A stretch of 64,000 nucleotides of DNA from Gnetum montanum (GCA_015680685.1 MNCI01014376.1:62598-126597), one strand, 5' to 3'; counted from the first letter of the stretch, positions 1 to 13,470 are shown. Notes: a model not told the origin generated them from the letters alone. Program-made: numbers and translations.

Positions 1-26
1 CCCCCCACCCCCCCCCCCCCCCCCCC
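1..26. repeat. Poly-C tract
   Basis: Twenty-five C and one A (position 7) open the window. It is a simple homopolymer, or a sequencing or assembly edge effect. Nothing links it to the sequence that follows. Confidence 0.9.
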
Positions 27-1735
27 AAGTCCCTGGTTAGTCTACTAGAGTAGCCATGACAACTTGAATTCCATTTTTCATAGAGATCCTGAGGTTGAGA
101 ACTGCTATAAACCAAATCCATCAATCTTCATTTTGGCAATCAACTTTTTCGATTGCAACATCCCTCAACCTACTATTCAAGGTATCCATGGTTAATAGAT
201 TCTGTTCTTGAATAGTGTGAATAGTCATCATGAAGTCTAGAAAATCCTTCAAGCGCCAATAGTAGGAAGCGATAGGATTGTGGTGGATCACCTTCCATGC
301 AAATTAGCCTTCAAGTTTTCTACATCCTCTTCTAATCTTGCATGCAAAAATCACTCTCATAAACACCTTCCATGCAAAATCACCTTCCATGCAAAATCAC
401 TCTCATAAACACCAAGGAATTTGAGATCCTACCTTCTTCCCCCAAGTTAAAATCTAAACTTTTCCAAAAAAGCTCATTTTCCAAGGCATCATTATCTTCT
501 CTCTCCACTACTTCTTCATGTACTTTCCTCTCTACCACTTCTTGGGTTCTTCTTTCGTCTTCCTCTTTTCTACCTTAGCTGATGCCTCTTATTTCACCTT
601 ATTTTAGCTTTTACTATATCTGTTAGCCATTAACACAATCTATAAAATTTGAGAATCTAAAATATTAAAACCTAGAAACTAGATATATTATAGAAATAAA
701 AGATATATAAAATACAATAACTTACCTAGCAACTCTACAACCTTAGAAGCCTCTACCTATAATCACTCTTCCTCTAAGTCATAGGTATTAATAGTCTTAA
801 CAACAATAATTCTCATCTTCTTTAACACCTAACCCTCCTCCTATGTACCTAAGGCATACCCTCTAATTACCTTCTCTTCCTATATAAGATTCCTACAAGC
901 AGAGTGCTTTGTGGATAATGCTATTCTTTTAGGAACCAAAGATTTAGTAACAACCTCTAGCAATAAAGATGTTATCTCTAATGATCCATCTAAGGTACTA
1001 AGTAGAGTCATTATGATGCTGGCTATATGCTAGCAAAGTCGGTAAGGGAAGTCCTCCTCATTAAGAATCTTCCTAATAGGGGTCTCTATGAAAATATATC
1101 ATAGAGAACATAGTGCAATTCAGTCATAATCTTTGAAGCCAATATTGATTGAATTCCAAGAACACTCATATGTATCATTGCATTCAATAAAAATAAAAGA
1201 TATTATGATACATATAATAAAATGAGAACCTATGTTGCCACAATGAGAAAATAAGAAAATATTTATAATTTCATATTTTATAATTTTTGTGTATTTTAAG
1301 GATATAAGAATAAAACAATAATAAACATAAATCATCATGCCTTATGGGCACAAATGTAATATGTACAATCACTCACATGTGTTTCAATGCCTTATGCAAC
1401 AAGTGCAACACCATACATGGAAAGTAATAAATGGCTCCTAGTCACAACCTTAATGACCCAATACCATGCCATACAATTATGATCTTCTTGGATATGAATG
1501 AATCATCACAACTAAATAAAACAAAAATCAAATAAATATTTTTAGTGTTTTAATATTTTAAGGCATTGATGGTATAGAATAAAGGGAAATCATGAGCTTT
1601 ATTCACTATTCAAACATTTGACTCTACATTAACCAAATGGTTTTGGACTACATAAATAAGGTAGCATCATAATAATGTCTAGCCATACCTCTAAAAGCAA
1701 TGACTCAAAATACATATAAAATATAGGAAGGAAAT
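27..1735. other. AT-rich stretch without recognisable gene
   Basis: No open frame here resembles a known family. A small local duplication lies at about 341-412, where CATGCAAAATCAC followed by TCTCATAAACACC is repeated with a shortened copy between. The rest is decayed intergenic sequence and may hold retroelement remains too old to recognise by eye. The right end is set by the start of the element A LTR. Confidence 0.5.
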
Positions 1736-2603
1736 TGATGAAACATTTGATCATAAGGTCTACGATATCATAGTTACAATATCATAGCTCTACTATGTCA
1801 TAATAGATATGATGTAGTTGACCATTATCATGCCTATAAATACCAACCCACCATTGCATTGAAAATAAGTTCTAGGCCTAATACTTGGTGAATTTCTTGT
1901 AATTTATTTTTAAAAAGTTAGAGTTAGAATAAATACATATAGTGTGGTGAATTATAGTTGTACAAAATTTTTATTCAAGTGGATTGTTCCTAGACACAAT
2001 TCATTAACAAAAATAAAGATCAAGATTGTTCTTCATCATTGTAGCATATGCCTTAGCATAGATTTACTTTTTCATAATATTTACTTTTACTTTACTCAGT
2101 AATTTACATTTCTTAAGTCATTTACTATTCGAGTACTTATTAGTAAGGTGGAATAAGTATGACTAGTTTCAAGCTTAAACTGTACTTGTTTGGTAGCCCA
2201 ATAGTAACTTTGCTTGATTCGCTTAGTAGTCAAGTTACATGGTAACCCCAGTAATAGTTACATCAGCCCATGACATGTTGGAAAAACCATGAATGGGTAC
2301 TTATCATCAAAGAATAGAATAGATTTATGTTTTAATTATACTTAGAATTAGAATTTATAATCATTTTCAATATGTTGACACTTAGCACATTTAAAGCCAA
2401 ACAACATCAATTTATCATATACCTCACTAAGACTTAAACCATACATTTTGCAACTCACTAACTCTAAGTGGAAATATAATGAACACAAACTTAATATCAA
2501 CTCACTAGTATACTTGAATTTTCCATCCATGAATTATGATTTGGTCATGCATGAATACTTGTAACTTTTATGGTTAATTCTTGGAATATCCAACCACTCA
2601 TCA
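1736..2603 (+). repeat. Element A 5' LTR
   Basis: It starts TGATGAAACATTTGATCA, matching in layout the start of the element C LTR (TGATGAGATGCGGTTCACAC). A decayed palindrome pair near 1759-1795 (CGATATCAT...CAATATCAT) and a TATA box at about 1833-1843 (CCTATAAATA) follow. The middle matches the AATAAAGATC...CATCATTGTAGCAT block of element C at about 23311-23345. It ends CA two bases before the primer site. Its length (868 bp) is close to the 818 bp of the element C LTR. Confidence 0.65.
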
Positions 2604-2604
2604 T

Positions 2605-2622
2605 TGATGCCATTGTTGGGAA
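2605..2622 (+). other. Element A primer-binding site, Asp-tRNA type, decayed
   Basis: The sequence is TGATGCCATTGTTGGGAA. The Athila-group primer site recalled from memory is TGGCGCCGTTGCCGGGGA. The differences are all G to A or C to T, as expected from deamination. It lies two bases after the LTR. Confidence 0.6.
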
Positions 2623-2747
2623 TGTGTTAATGTTTTATAGTTAGTTGATTTTACATAATTTGTTGTGTCAAGTATCACAAAGTATATCTTTCATACTTAG
2701 AATAATTTTAAATAATGTACACACACTTAAGTATCAAAAAAATTAAA

Positions 2748-5104
2748 ATGGCTTCTAAAACTAAAGTGAAATCTCCACTTTCTATTGATCTTAATGAAAG
2801 TTATAACAAAGATTAAAACAAAGAAGATTAAAGTGCACCAATGTGAATAAAAATTTCATATGCTCATACTCATCCTTATTATCCTAATTTTACATTCATT
2901 TTTTACCAAGATGAATAACTTAGATGGAGATACTTATAGAGAAATATTGTCTTTCCACCTAAATATTCAACACTATCAATGCTTCAAGCAACCCTCATGA
3001 GACCAAATCATAGCTAAGTACAAGAAGGATATCAAGTTAGCAAAAACATGAATAGGTTATATTATCCAATAGAAGCTTAACCCAGAAGAGATGCTATTAT
3101 GGAGGCAAGATATGAGCAAGATAAAGGAAGGAAAGCATTACAGATAGTTATCCTTAAAGTAAAAGAATATGTTTTATTTCAAGCTAAAAATTTTTATCAA
3201 ACTCATAGATCTCATTTCTAGATACTAGTAATGTATATTGAAGATCTTGTAAAAATAAAGCTACATTTAGCTCTTGTGAACACCCCTAGAAGAGATCAAA
3301 AGAACTCCAAATTTAGAAGGAACTCAAGACCTAAGACCTCCAATGGATCAAGAAGAGATAAATCAAGAAGTCATAGAAGAAAAACTAGCTAACAGCATTT
3401 TCAAACTCCCCAAACTTCTTATTCACACTCATCAATAGCTTTCAATAGGAGGGATCATAGACTAAGGATTCATAATAGGAAAATAAGAAGAGATCATGTA
3501 AGCTATGCAAATGGAATAAGGCATCCCAATACAAAAGAATATGATGATGAGGAAAGAGAAGAGATCATACATGAAAGAAGAGAGAATCATGAGCATCATA
3601 GGAATCACCACTATAATATAGCCTATGATCCCAAAGACTATGAAGAACCCTTATTAGCAACTTGCAACATTATGAGCATTAGAGAAGCAGTGCATATTCC
3701 TACCAAGAATTTAAAGGATAGCCAAATCAAATGACTTGATATGAATAATATCCCAAAATTTGAAGGTGAATATAATGAAAATCCACAACATCATCTCCAA
3801 GTCTTCCATGATGCCTGTGCCATACAAAATATAGATAATGATTAGCAAAAATTAAAGTTATTCCTCCAAATATTCATAAAGAGAAAAGAAAGCTAGTACA
3901 AATCCTTAGAATTAGAATCAATCCTAAGATGGAGTACCATGCTAGAGCTTTTTAATGACAACTAGAAAACTTATTCTAGAGTTTCAAACTTAAGGAAACA
4001 AATCTAAGGATGGAAGCAAGGAATATATGAATCCCTTGATGTGACAATGGATAGATACTACTCATTATTATATAGATGTCCAAGCCATGGATTTTCTCAA
4101 TGGAAAAAACTATGGTACATCATTGATGGGCTAAGAAACAAAACAAGAGAAATACTTGGAGTATATGCCTAGGGTATATTATTAAAAATGAAAGCTCATC
4201 CAATCCAAAGGTTAATAGACTAGGTGGCAAAAGAAGAAGGGAAGCTATGACAAGGGGAATCAACTAAAGAATATAGTAGAGACCCAGCTATTAGGAAAAT
4301 AGATATGAAAATACACAAAATGCAAGAAGAAGAAATATTAAAAGATGAAATTCTACAAAAGACTTTACCTATCCAAAAATCAATGAATGACATTGCAACA
4401 AAGGTAGAGAAAATATGGGATTTTGTGGATGAAAAATTTGCTACAACACTCAAGATAGTCAAGGAAAGAACCAAACAAGCCTTCAACAGAAATAAGAATA
4501 GAAAGAAGAAAAGGGAAAATGGACATAAAATCTATAAAAACAAAGGAAAAGTTGCTACAGTATAAGAAGTAATGGACTCAAACTTAGAAGATGACACAAG
4601 TTTCAAAGTGTACCAATACAAACATCCTAAGGGATGTTGTCCTACATGGCCCACTTATAAGAGGTTAGGGTATATGTACTCAATTAAAATTTTGTTAAGA
4701 AATAAGTTTCCAAGAAATTATATTATCTACAAGGTAATTTTGAACAATCTTATTAATAACAACTGTACTATCCCATTGGGGCTTATTCTCAACTGAAGGA
4801 AAAATACCAATAGCAATGGCAAAAACCACAGTCATGGGGAATGTTACCGCCAAGGCATTGGTATTCATATAGACAATTGGATCCCTATGGATACTATGTA
4901 CAATATCCTATATCTCCTAGAAGCACCCCTATTCATACCTCTTCTTATTACTATTCACTTGAATACCACAAACTCACAACCTCATGCATCAATCCTCATT
5001 CTTACATATCTAAACCAACATCAAATCCCTCTTATCAAACTCCTAATCCATTACCATCAATACCACTAATGGTCATGCAAGGAGAACTTCCAACACAACC
5101 ATAG
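2748..5104 (+). pseudogene. Element A gag remnant
   Basis: The frame opens with ATG at 2748 and soon hits a stop. The capsid-like part is readable around 3740-4170 (NNIPKFEGEY, then a segment ending near a degenerate NKTRE motif) and lines up with gag of element C at 16390-16810. The stretch at 4305-4565 is lysine-rich and helical. It is followed by a zinc-knuckle-like patch (YQYKHPKGCCP, 4590-4640) that parallels CNICLYDHPKGQCP of element C. The C-terminal part (4841-5104) is rich in P, S and Y, again as in element C. Many stops and shifts make it non-functional. Confidence 0.65.
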
Positions 5105-5379
5105 TAAAAGAGTTCTACTAGGGTAGTCACTACATAATAGGACATTATGATAAGTGAAAAAAGATCCAAAAAAATGTCCATTCTCTAGGGCAAGTCTAGA
5201 AAATATTTAAAGGACAAAGATTTCATCTAATCCTATTCCATCTACAAAAAGTCCTTAGAAGGACACTATGCTTCCAATATTAGCAAAAATAAGCCTAACT
5301 ACTATCATGCTTACACAAATAATCATATATTAGATAAAGGTAGGAATACTTCCTAAGAAAAGAACATATCTAGGAAGTC

Positions 5380-5770
5380 CTTTATTCTATCTCCAAATAG
5401 CAGGACACAAATCATACACTGCTCTACTAAATTCTGGTTCAAGAATATATCTTATCTCTTAAGACATGTATAAAGCCTAGAATCTCTCTTCATTGATGAA
5501 AATAAACATTCAACAAGAGCTAGTGAATGAGTCTATTATTGTTCCACTTGAATAAATGGAAGACATAGTAACTACCATAAGTAACTAGTCTTATCCTACT
5601 AGTTTTTTGGTTATCCATGTGGAGAAGAATAAAGGTGAATTTCCTATCATCATGGGAAGATCATGGCTTAGCATCATGGATGCTAAGCTAGGAATAAGAG
5701 ACTTATCCTTGGAAATATCCAAGGAGGAAAATGTTGGAATCATTTAGAGGTGCAAAGTTCCATGTATTGC
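5380..5770 (+). pseudogene. Element A aspartic protease remnant
   Basis: Two marks of the retropepsin of Ty3/gypsy elements can be read. One is an active-site-like patch LLNSGSRIYLIS near 5415-5460, where the usual D before SG is N. The other is a flap-end motif, PIIMGRSWLSIMDAKLGI, near 5645-5700. They lie between gag and RT as expected. Stops separate the two patches. Confidence 0.55.
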
Positions 5771-6289
5771 ATATAGTGACGATGGGTACAATTACATGCA
5801 AAGAATCTAGATAACAAGACAAGATGTCATGAAAATATGTAATGCATGTGTTAAAGGCATCTATGTATAATAATATCTATATGCATCAACCAATAAACAA
5901 GAAGGAATCTAGTGGATGATCAATGAAGAAGACTCAGAATCTAATATATGTATGAAACTAGTTGACAGAATTACAAGTGCCTACATTGAAGAAATAAATA
6001 AATTAGAAAATATATGAAGATAACATTCCTACAAAAAGTCATAACAAGAAGAGGATATTAAATGGGAAAAGTTAGAAATACTACAAAGACATGAGATAGA
6101 ATACTAAAACAAAAATCCCAACCATATGCACTTGAATATAATGACAAAAATTTTGTAATCATAAATGCTAATCTTCATTAAGTAAAAAAGAGACAATTAT
6201 TGAAAGTGATAAATAAATAGTCAACTTCATTTGCATGGTGTTATGATGAGATAAGTAGCATTGATCAATGCATATGTCAACATCAAATC

Positions 6290-7530
6290 TACATCAATCT
6301 AGCCATTAAAGTACTTTTCCAACCTCAATGAAGATTAAATTCAAAGCTTAAGAAAGTTGTGAAATAGGAATTAGAAAAGCTATTAAAAGTAGGGTTCATC
6401 TATCCTATTGTAGAAAGTGAATGGTTTAGTCCATTAACCATTGTCCAAGGAAGGATGAAAAGTGAAGGGTTTGTATAGATTTTTTATTGTTGCACATGGA
6501 AACATTCAAATACCATTTCACTTTATCATTTGTTGATCACGTTCTACATACCATTGCTAGACATCAATACTATAGCTTTCCAAATGGATACAACTAATAT
6601 AATCAAATCTATATTGCATCATGGGATCAAGATAAAATGACCTTTACTAGTCCATGGAGAACTTTCGCATATAGGGAAATGTCATTTGGCTTATGTAATG
6701 CTTTCATCACATTCAAAATATTTGTTCTTAGTATCTTCCAAAAATATATTGAGAATGGAGTCAAAGTATTTATAGATGATTTCTCTACATACGAACTTAA
6801 CTTCAAACAAACTCTAGACCACTTAGAAAGGTTTTGACAAAATATGTTGAAGCAAATTTGAAGCTTAAGTGGCAGAAGAGCCATTTAATGATTCAAGACA
6901 ACATAGTTCTAGGACATAAGGTATCCTACAAAAAAGTCAAGGTAGATCTAGATAAGAATATAGTCATCCAAAACATCACTCAATGACCACATATAGTTAA
7001 CAATGTTTGATCATTCCTTAGCCATAGAGGGTAGTACAAGAGATTTCAAAGTCCCTTGTTAAAATAATAAAGAAGGATGCATCATTCGAGTGGTCAAAAT
7101 AATATGAGAAAGCATTCAAGAGCCTAAAGCAAAAACTGATCAAGACACCAATCATCTAAGCTCTGGATTGATCTAAGTATTTCCACATCATGATTAATGC
7201 TTCAAAATATGCATTGGGAGCAATGTTGACTCAATTTGATGATCAAAAATGACCATATTACATAAGCTACACTAGTAGAAGCATTATCAGGGCACAACTT
7301 AACTATACCATTACAAAAATTCAAACATTATGTGCTCGGGTATCCTATTTATGTTTATACATACCATAGTGCCATTAGATTTTTAATGAAAAAACTATTA
7401 CTAAGTCCAAGAGTGATGAGATGGATTTTCATATTACAAGAATTTGACATCATAATGATTCATAGGAAAGGGATCAAAAATGTTTTAGCTAATCACTTGT
7501 CAAGATTAAGATGGTATCCTCAAGAAAAGG
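6290..7530 (+). pseudogene. Element A reverse transcriptase and RNase H remnant
   Basis: RT is clearest at 6637-6837, where a conserved block (FTSPWRTFAYREMSFGLCNA) is followed by FIDDF, the counterpart of the catalytic [YF]xDD box. Upstream pieces (6355-6480) match the start of the RT palm. RNase H follows: INASKYALGAMLTQ near 7190-7240 and, in another frame, PYYISYTSRS and the C-terminal HRKGIKNVLANHLSRL patch (7332-7510). The catalytic pair in the RT box is present, but frames are broken at least four times. Confidence 0.7.
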
Positions 7531-7779
7531 AAGAACCATTGTTAGAAAAATTTCCTAATGAAAATTTCTTCACAAAGATAGCAATGATTGTAGATTCAAA
7601 AATAAATTCATGGATTACTAATTATATTATATATCTAACCACATAATAATTTTCCTACTAAATGGAATAAAAATAAAATAGAATAGTTCCTCCATATATT
7701 AAAATGATATATGCAAATCAAAGGAAATCTTTATAAGATATGTGTAAACGGTTTAATATGATGGTGTATTCTAGAAGAG

Positions 7780-8840
7780 AATCAATAAAGAGTTATGAGA
7801 GATGCACATGAAGGACCATGTAGTGGTCATTATGTAGGATGATGAAAAATACTAAAATTGATGATGGCATGTTTTATGCAAGGATGTATATCAATTTGCA
7901 TCATGTTGTAAAAGATGCCAAAGGGATGAAGTGATGATAGCCAAAAACAAAGGACCATAATAGTGGATACAACCATTGGAACCATTTAATATTTGAGGAA
8001 TTAACTTTATGGGATCCATCACACTAATGTCAAATGGAAATTCCTATATTATATTAATTATTGATTATTATACTAAGTGGGTAGAGGCAGCTATAGTTAA
8101 AAATTGCATAGGTAAAATAGCTACAAAATTCTTTCAATAACATGCGGTGAACAGATTTGGAGTACAATGAATGTTAATAGACAACAATGAAACTTATTTC
8201 TCTGGAGCTACATTCAAGAAATTAATGTAATAACTTTGGGTTAACCATAAACTAACTACACCTTCTCACCCCCAATCAAATGGTCAAGTTAAAGTAACTA
8301 ACAAAGAGATTACATGAATATTAACTACAACTATTTTAGATATAGGAAGAACTAGAGCACTAAACTTATTAATGCTCTATGAGTATATCGATCAATTTGG
8401 AAACTTCTTATAGGTTATTTACCATATGAGTTAGTCTATAGAGAATTGGCTACTCTATTGAGACAAGAAAAATTAAATACCCTTATAACTACTTGTATAC
8501 TTGATCTAGATTTAGACTTAGCCCAAAAAAATGATTAATGAATCTTAATATACTAAATGAAAATTAATTAATAGCTTAAATGTGTTCCAAAATTCATAAA
8601 GAATATTCTAGACATTGACATGACACCAAGATTAGATAAGTTTCTATTCATCCTAGAGATCAAATCCTCTACTATAACTCAAAACATGTCCCACAAAAGA
8701 CAAAGTTTCAAAATTTATGGAAAAAACCCTATATCATCCATGCTACATATCAATTAGATGTCATGAAAAATTACAACCCAACTAATCCACAAAAGCTCAT
8801 CCTTATCAATATTCAACAAGTCAAAGCATTTTCATGACTT
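7780..8840 (+). pseudogene. Element A integrase remnant
   Basis: Fragments in several frames follow the order of a gypsy integrase: a zinc-finger start (RDAHEGPCSGHY, about 7797-7835), a core with WVEA-like residues near 8080, SHPQSNGQVKVTN near 8265-8300 where the third catalytic E has become K, and a C-terminal block up to a final stop at about 8837. No frame stays open for the whole domain. Confidence 0.6.
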
Positions 8841-10300
8841 TTCTTCCTCCAAATATTCTACCTTGAATGTTAGCTCACTCACTTCTTGTTTAAGCTTCCA
8901 AGTTTTCATTTTTGATAACAGTCTTGGAGCTGTCATTTTTTATACTTAAGTATCAAATACTTTTTTTACATTTTTCTTAAATTTTTTTAAAATTTTTATC
9001 AATTTTTACAATCCTTGATATCTTTTCTATTCTTATATATTTTTTACATTTATTATCATTTTTCATTGTTTAATATATTTCAAATTTTTTATATGTTTTT
9101 ATATTCTTAATAATTTTTCATTCTTTTTATAGTTTTACCATTTCTTATGTACATATTTTTACTAATTTTTCTAATAAAGGATAAAGGAACAAGCAAGATG
9201 TAGTTGTAGCAATAAGAATTTCATCCTATGTTATCAAAGTCATTAAAGGACTAATTGTATATACAGTGAGACCACATCATCCATCCACTCATTTCCTATA
9301 ATAAAAGATTATTATCATAGACATAATGACATTCACTCCATAATAAAACTAAAATAAACTAATGATCATTATGCTTGAATGGAAAAGTGAAGAACCAAGT
9401 GGGAATGAAAAGGATGTGATATCAAGAGGATTTTTGGATTCTCTAAAGCTACTACTATGAGCCTTATCAAGCTATTAAGTGGTATTGTTTACTTGAGTTC
9501 TGATGAAAAAAAATGAAAGTATGTTCTAAAATAAGTGTTGTCTTACCATATCATTGGAAAGACATCTTACCCATGTTTGAAGGCAATCCTCTCGTAAGGT
9601 TAACATAGTAATAACATAATAAATACACATAATAAAACTTTTTGGGAGCTCCACTAGAAATACATGTTACACATTCCTAAAGATAGATGACTTTTTATAG
9701 ATTTCATGGTTTCTTCAACTCTCATTAGTTATGGGACTAGAAAGACATGTTGCCCGTGCCCTAAGGCACTACTTTGTGTAATGGTCAAGTCTCCTCTAAA
9801 ATAAACTATGTAGTAATAAAATTACTTTCTAGTACCTTATTATTATTAAGTAATAATATTTCTTATAGTTGTGATAGTCTTATGATTGTTAGTTTTGAAA
9901 TGATATAATGTGATGTCACTGGTAAGTGGTATGTACTTGGTTTGGATCTTGGACAGAAGGCCTAATAATCATTTTAACCATACATTACATATAGAGTTCA
10001 TTATTCCTATGTTAAGACATCTCATGTCCCATTGTTTACAATCCCTACTACTACCATTTCACCTCATTATTATATATAATTATAATTTTATGGTTTTTTA
10101 TAATATAGTGTTATTTTCTTATTAGGGAAATACTAATATGTATATTTTAGAAGACAAGCATGATTTACATTCAACTACTTGAGTACCCATCAACATTTGT
10201 AGGTGAGGTTACACAAAAGTATCAAGGGCAAGAGCCTACTTTGAGAAGGATCCACTTGAAGAACTCTTATGTGTCATACTTGATGATCAATTTCACATCA
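8841..10300 (+). other. Element A 3' non-coding zone
   Basis: From about 8920 this stretch aligns by eye, block after block, with 18085-19160 of element C. Shared blocks include the T-rich start, the CCACTCAT patch, GGATGTGATATCAAGAGGA versus GGTGTGACATCAAGGGGA, the GGACTAGAAAGACATG repeats, and GAGAAGGATCCACTTG versus GGGGAGGACCCACTTG. A reverse-strand copy lies in element G (about 54240-55640). No coding frame is conserved among the three copies, so it is non-coding, perhaps a packaging or RNA-processing region. Confidence 0.6.
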
Positions 10301-11554
10301 TCTTGTATCTCCTAAATACTTGAGCAATCATCATTATTTCCATACATATTCATATTTACTCATAAGTTCAACAATTTTCATTGATCATCTCCTAAATGCT
10401 TAATTGACTTACTATTGGTGACCATTTGGAACCACCAACATCGGAGGCCTTTGGGTCTCGTAACTAGGGTCATGGGATGTGAAGTTGTTCTTCAAACAAG
10501 GTTTAGATGCTTACTAGTGTCTGGAAACACCAAGGCCCAGATACCTCCAAATAGACTCAGTGGTTATGAAATGAACTAAATGTGAGTATGTGTTTGTTGT
10601 TGTAAATGTTGAAATGGTTGGGTTGTGTATGAATTACAATTGGTTATCATAAAAGAAATTTAGCTAACTTTGTTGAATACTGTGAGTTGTTGAAGATTCC
10701 TATTTTGTTGAATGACTTAGTCTATATAGTCCGTATAGTACGTTACTTATAACAAATAAAATTTCACAAAAATGTTTGAGCATAATTCTATTAATCTACT
10801 CCTAATTTCCCCCCAAAGAGAGAATTCCATGAGAAAACTAGAAATAGTGTCAATGGAATTAGAAAAAGAAAGAAAAGAAAGCAGATTTGTAGAAATCTCA
10901 AATATTAAAGCAAGATAAATTTAAATGAGGAAACACTTTGCATTAAAGCTATTCTAATTTAATCTAACTATGAATTGTCCAAACCTTGTGAGCTCAATAA
11001 GCAATTTTGTAAAGGAAAATCTTAGTACACTACCAAAACTGCTTCATAAATGGCAAGATAAGAGCTTCTATTTTGGCTAGTTAATAGTTGTCAAGAATTG
11101 CATTCAATAGAACCTCCAAAAAATTTGACAATTTCTAGATTGAAATACCAAGGCAATACACTTTAAAAAAATGAAGTTATTTCAATCATCTCAAAATACC
11201 AAAGATTGGCCTAGATTCTCTATACTCAAACAGGCAATTTCGTTAGGAAAATACTATTAAAATGCTCAAGATGCTTTTCTACAACATAAGCTCTTATATG
11301 AAAATCCTTAATTGAAGTCTAATATTGTGCAAAAACAGAGCTATAAAGGCAACCTAAAAAAATTCCAAAATTAAATGCTAAGCATGATGCTATTTAAACT
11401 ATTAACTAAGTAATTAAAAGAAAATGGGAAGAAATAAATTCATAGGATTAAAACAAAGAAGCTAAATTGATGTCTTTAACAAGCCATGCTTTACAAGAAA
11501 TCTTCAATAGTCTTCCACCCAAAATCCCTTTTTTTTCTATCTCTACCCTTCAAG
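10301..11554. other. AT-rich stretch between elements A and E
   Basis: There is no open frame of note. A minus-strand TATA-like box (CTATAAAAAGG read on the minus strand, about 11556-11566) sits at the broken edge of the element E RNase H. Part of this stretch may therefore be LTR or leader sequence of another element; I could not match it to any LTR in the window. Confidence 0.4.
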
Positions 11555-11569
11555 CCTTTTTATAGTGGC

Positions 11570-13470
11570 TTAACCTGAAATATATTTATCATCTTCTGAG
11601 TTTACCCAATCTGCATTAGTGAAGCCATACACTACGTTTCCACCATCATTAGGTTCATAGAAAAGACTTTCACTGATTATGCCCTTCAAGTAACGAAGCA
11701 TATGTTTTACTGCTTTCCAATGTGATTTTCTGGGCTCTTGCATGAATTTGAAGAGATAGCTAACATTGTATTGTATGTCTAGCCTTGTAGTAGTAAGATA
11801 CATTATACTTCCAACAAAAAATCTATAATATGTTGAATTAACTAAGAGAGTATAATCAACATTAGTAAGTTTGATGTTTTGAGGAAGAGGAGTTTTGGCT
11901 GGATTACAATTAGCCATATGAAATTTATCCAATAGGGAATTGGTGAACTTTGGTTGAAACAAGGATATTCCATATTAATCTTGAATGACTTGAAGACCAA
12001 CAAAGACATTGTTGCAAGGTTAGTCATTTAAAATTCATTTTTTATTGTACTTAGGAAGTTTTTATTTATTAATGTAGATGATGAGAAATAAATCAAGTCA
12101 TCTCCATAAAGGCATACCAATGTGAAATCTTCTCCTTTCTTCCTCTTGTTGATAGTGGTCTTTCTTACTCTTGTAGACAGTGGTTTGGGCATCAATATTC
12201 TGGAAGTCAGAGTGGATGAAGAAATTATGAATCCACTTGTACCGTGTGCGAGGTGCCTATTTAAGCTCGTACAAAGCTTTGTAGAAGTGGTAGACATGAT
12301 CATGATGCTTTTGATTCACAAACCCTTTTAGTTGTGCAACATAAACCTTCCCTTCAAGGTAGCCATTTAGGAAGGCTGATGCCACATCCAGTTCCAAAAC
12401 ATGCAAATCTTGGCAGCAACAGCAAGGAAGAGCCGCACTGACTAAGCCTGGAAACTAGAGTAAAACTATCCTGAAAGTCCTGACCTTAATGTTGGTGATA
12501 GCCTTCCGCAAGTACAAAGCCTTGAATTTGTCAACGTTGCCATGTTGGTCCCTCTTGATGCAAAAAATCCATTTAATTCCAATAATGGGTTTGTTTGCAG
12601 GTTTTGGCATGAGGCTCCACGTGCCATTTTTCTGTATTTAAGAAAGTTCTTTCTTCATTGCAGCCACCCAATGTGGATCTTGGGTGGCTTCCACAACGGT
12701 GCTGGGCTCCTTGAGTCCATCTTCCCCTTCCACCGATGTGAGTAGTGCAAAATAATGTAAATCCTCATAAAAATATAAATCCGCAGCAATAAATGGAGAA
12801 GGCATACCAGAATCACTATGGAAAGGATGGTGAAGGTAAACTCTATCATGTGTAGCGCCTGCAGTAGATGAATCAACTTGATAGTGTTGGAGTTGTGCAG
12901 ACCCGTCATCATGGACAGCAATCACATTTCTGGGAGGATCAACGTGTGCCAACATTGCATCAGAGTCAGAAGAAGACTGCGTAATCCATATTACGTGTTT
13001 GGTTCTGGTAAAATCCTGATATAACATGAGATGTGGAGGATGGTATTTTGCAAGACATCCAGCTGTAACAGGAACAGGTACTGAGATAACAGTGTCAATA
13101 GGAGTTGACATGCCTGCAAATGATCTTGGAATTATGGTGGATGAGGACACTGGATGGGAAGATATGCTAGTCCAGGTGGTAGATTTATTTGGGTTTTCTG
13201 TTTCAGGATACAACGGTGTAGTCAGAGATGTGACAGAAATTTTGGCTGACGGGCGTGCAATCCAGCCATGTTTAGCATTTGCAAAGATTGGTAAATACGG
13301 ATGGCTTTCTAAAGTTGGTTGCAGAAAATCTCGGGAAAAAATAGATTGCCGATGATGAGGTCTTTTGCTGTTATCGGCATACTTACGTTGCCCAAAAGAA
13401 TGTGAAAAAATTAGGAATTGATCCTGTTGTTGTGAAAGGAATCTTTGGAGAAGAGCGCTTTGCTACCCTG
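11570..13470 (-). pseudogene. Element E (copia) RT and partial RNase H
   Basis: Read on the minus strand, this follows Ty1/copia order. A long linker (about 13370-12720) leads to the canonical RT entry EPSTVVEATQDPHWVAAMKK (12700-12640). Then come KPIIGIKWIF, DVASAFLNGYLEGKVY (about 12385-12340), an ALYELK motif and the YGDD-type patch LVCLYGDDLIYFSS (about 12120-12080). Last are the C-terminal RT and the start of RNase H (MYLTTTRLDIQYNVSYLFKF, VYGFTNADW), stopping at 11577. RNase H is truncated. The linker and RT entry are GC-richer than the 11570-12100 part. Several shifts and stops are present. Confidence 0.7.

Larger units (their letters stand above)
1736..10300 (+). mobile_element. Element A: decayed Athila-like Ty3/gypsy retrotransposon
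   Basis: The order 5' LTR, primer site, gag, pro, RT, RNase H, INT, long 3' non-coding zone is that of a Ty3/gypsy element. Gag resembles that of element C, the primer site is of the Asp-tRNA type used by Athila-group elements, and the 3' zone (about 8920-10270) aligns by eye with 18085-19160 of element C. All frames carry many stops and shifts, so it is the oldest gypsy copy here. I could not find its 3' LTR or a third ORF; the 3' end is probably lost, and the limit near 10300 is where similarity to element C stops. Confidence 0.75.

Noticed and set aside
2348-2530. Minus-strand 60-codon frame
   Set aside because: It lies inside the element A 5' LTR and has no recognised motif.
12638-13213. 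191-codon minus-strand frame as a separate protein
   Set aside because: Its C-terminus is the standard copia RT entry; it is the linker between INT and RT of element E.
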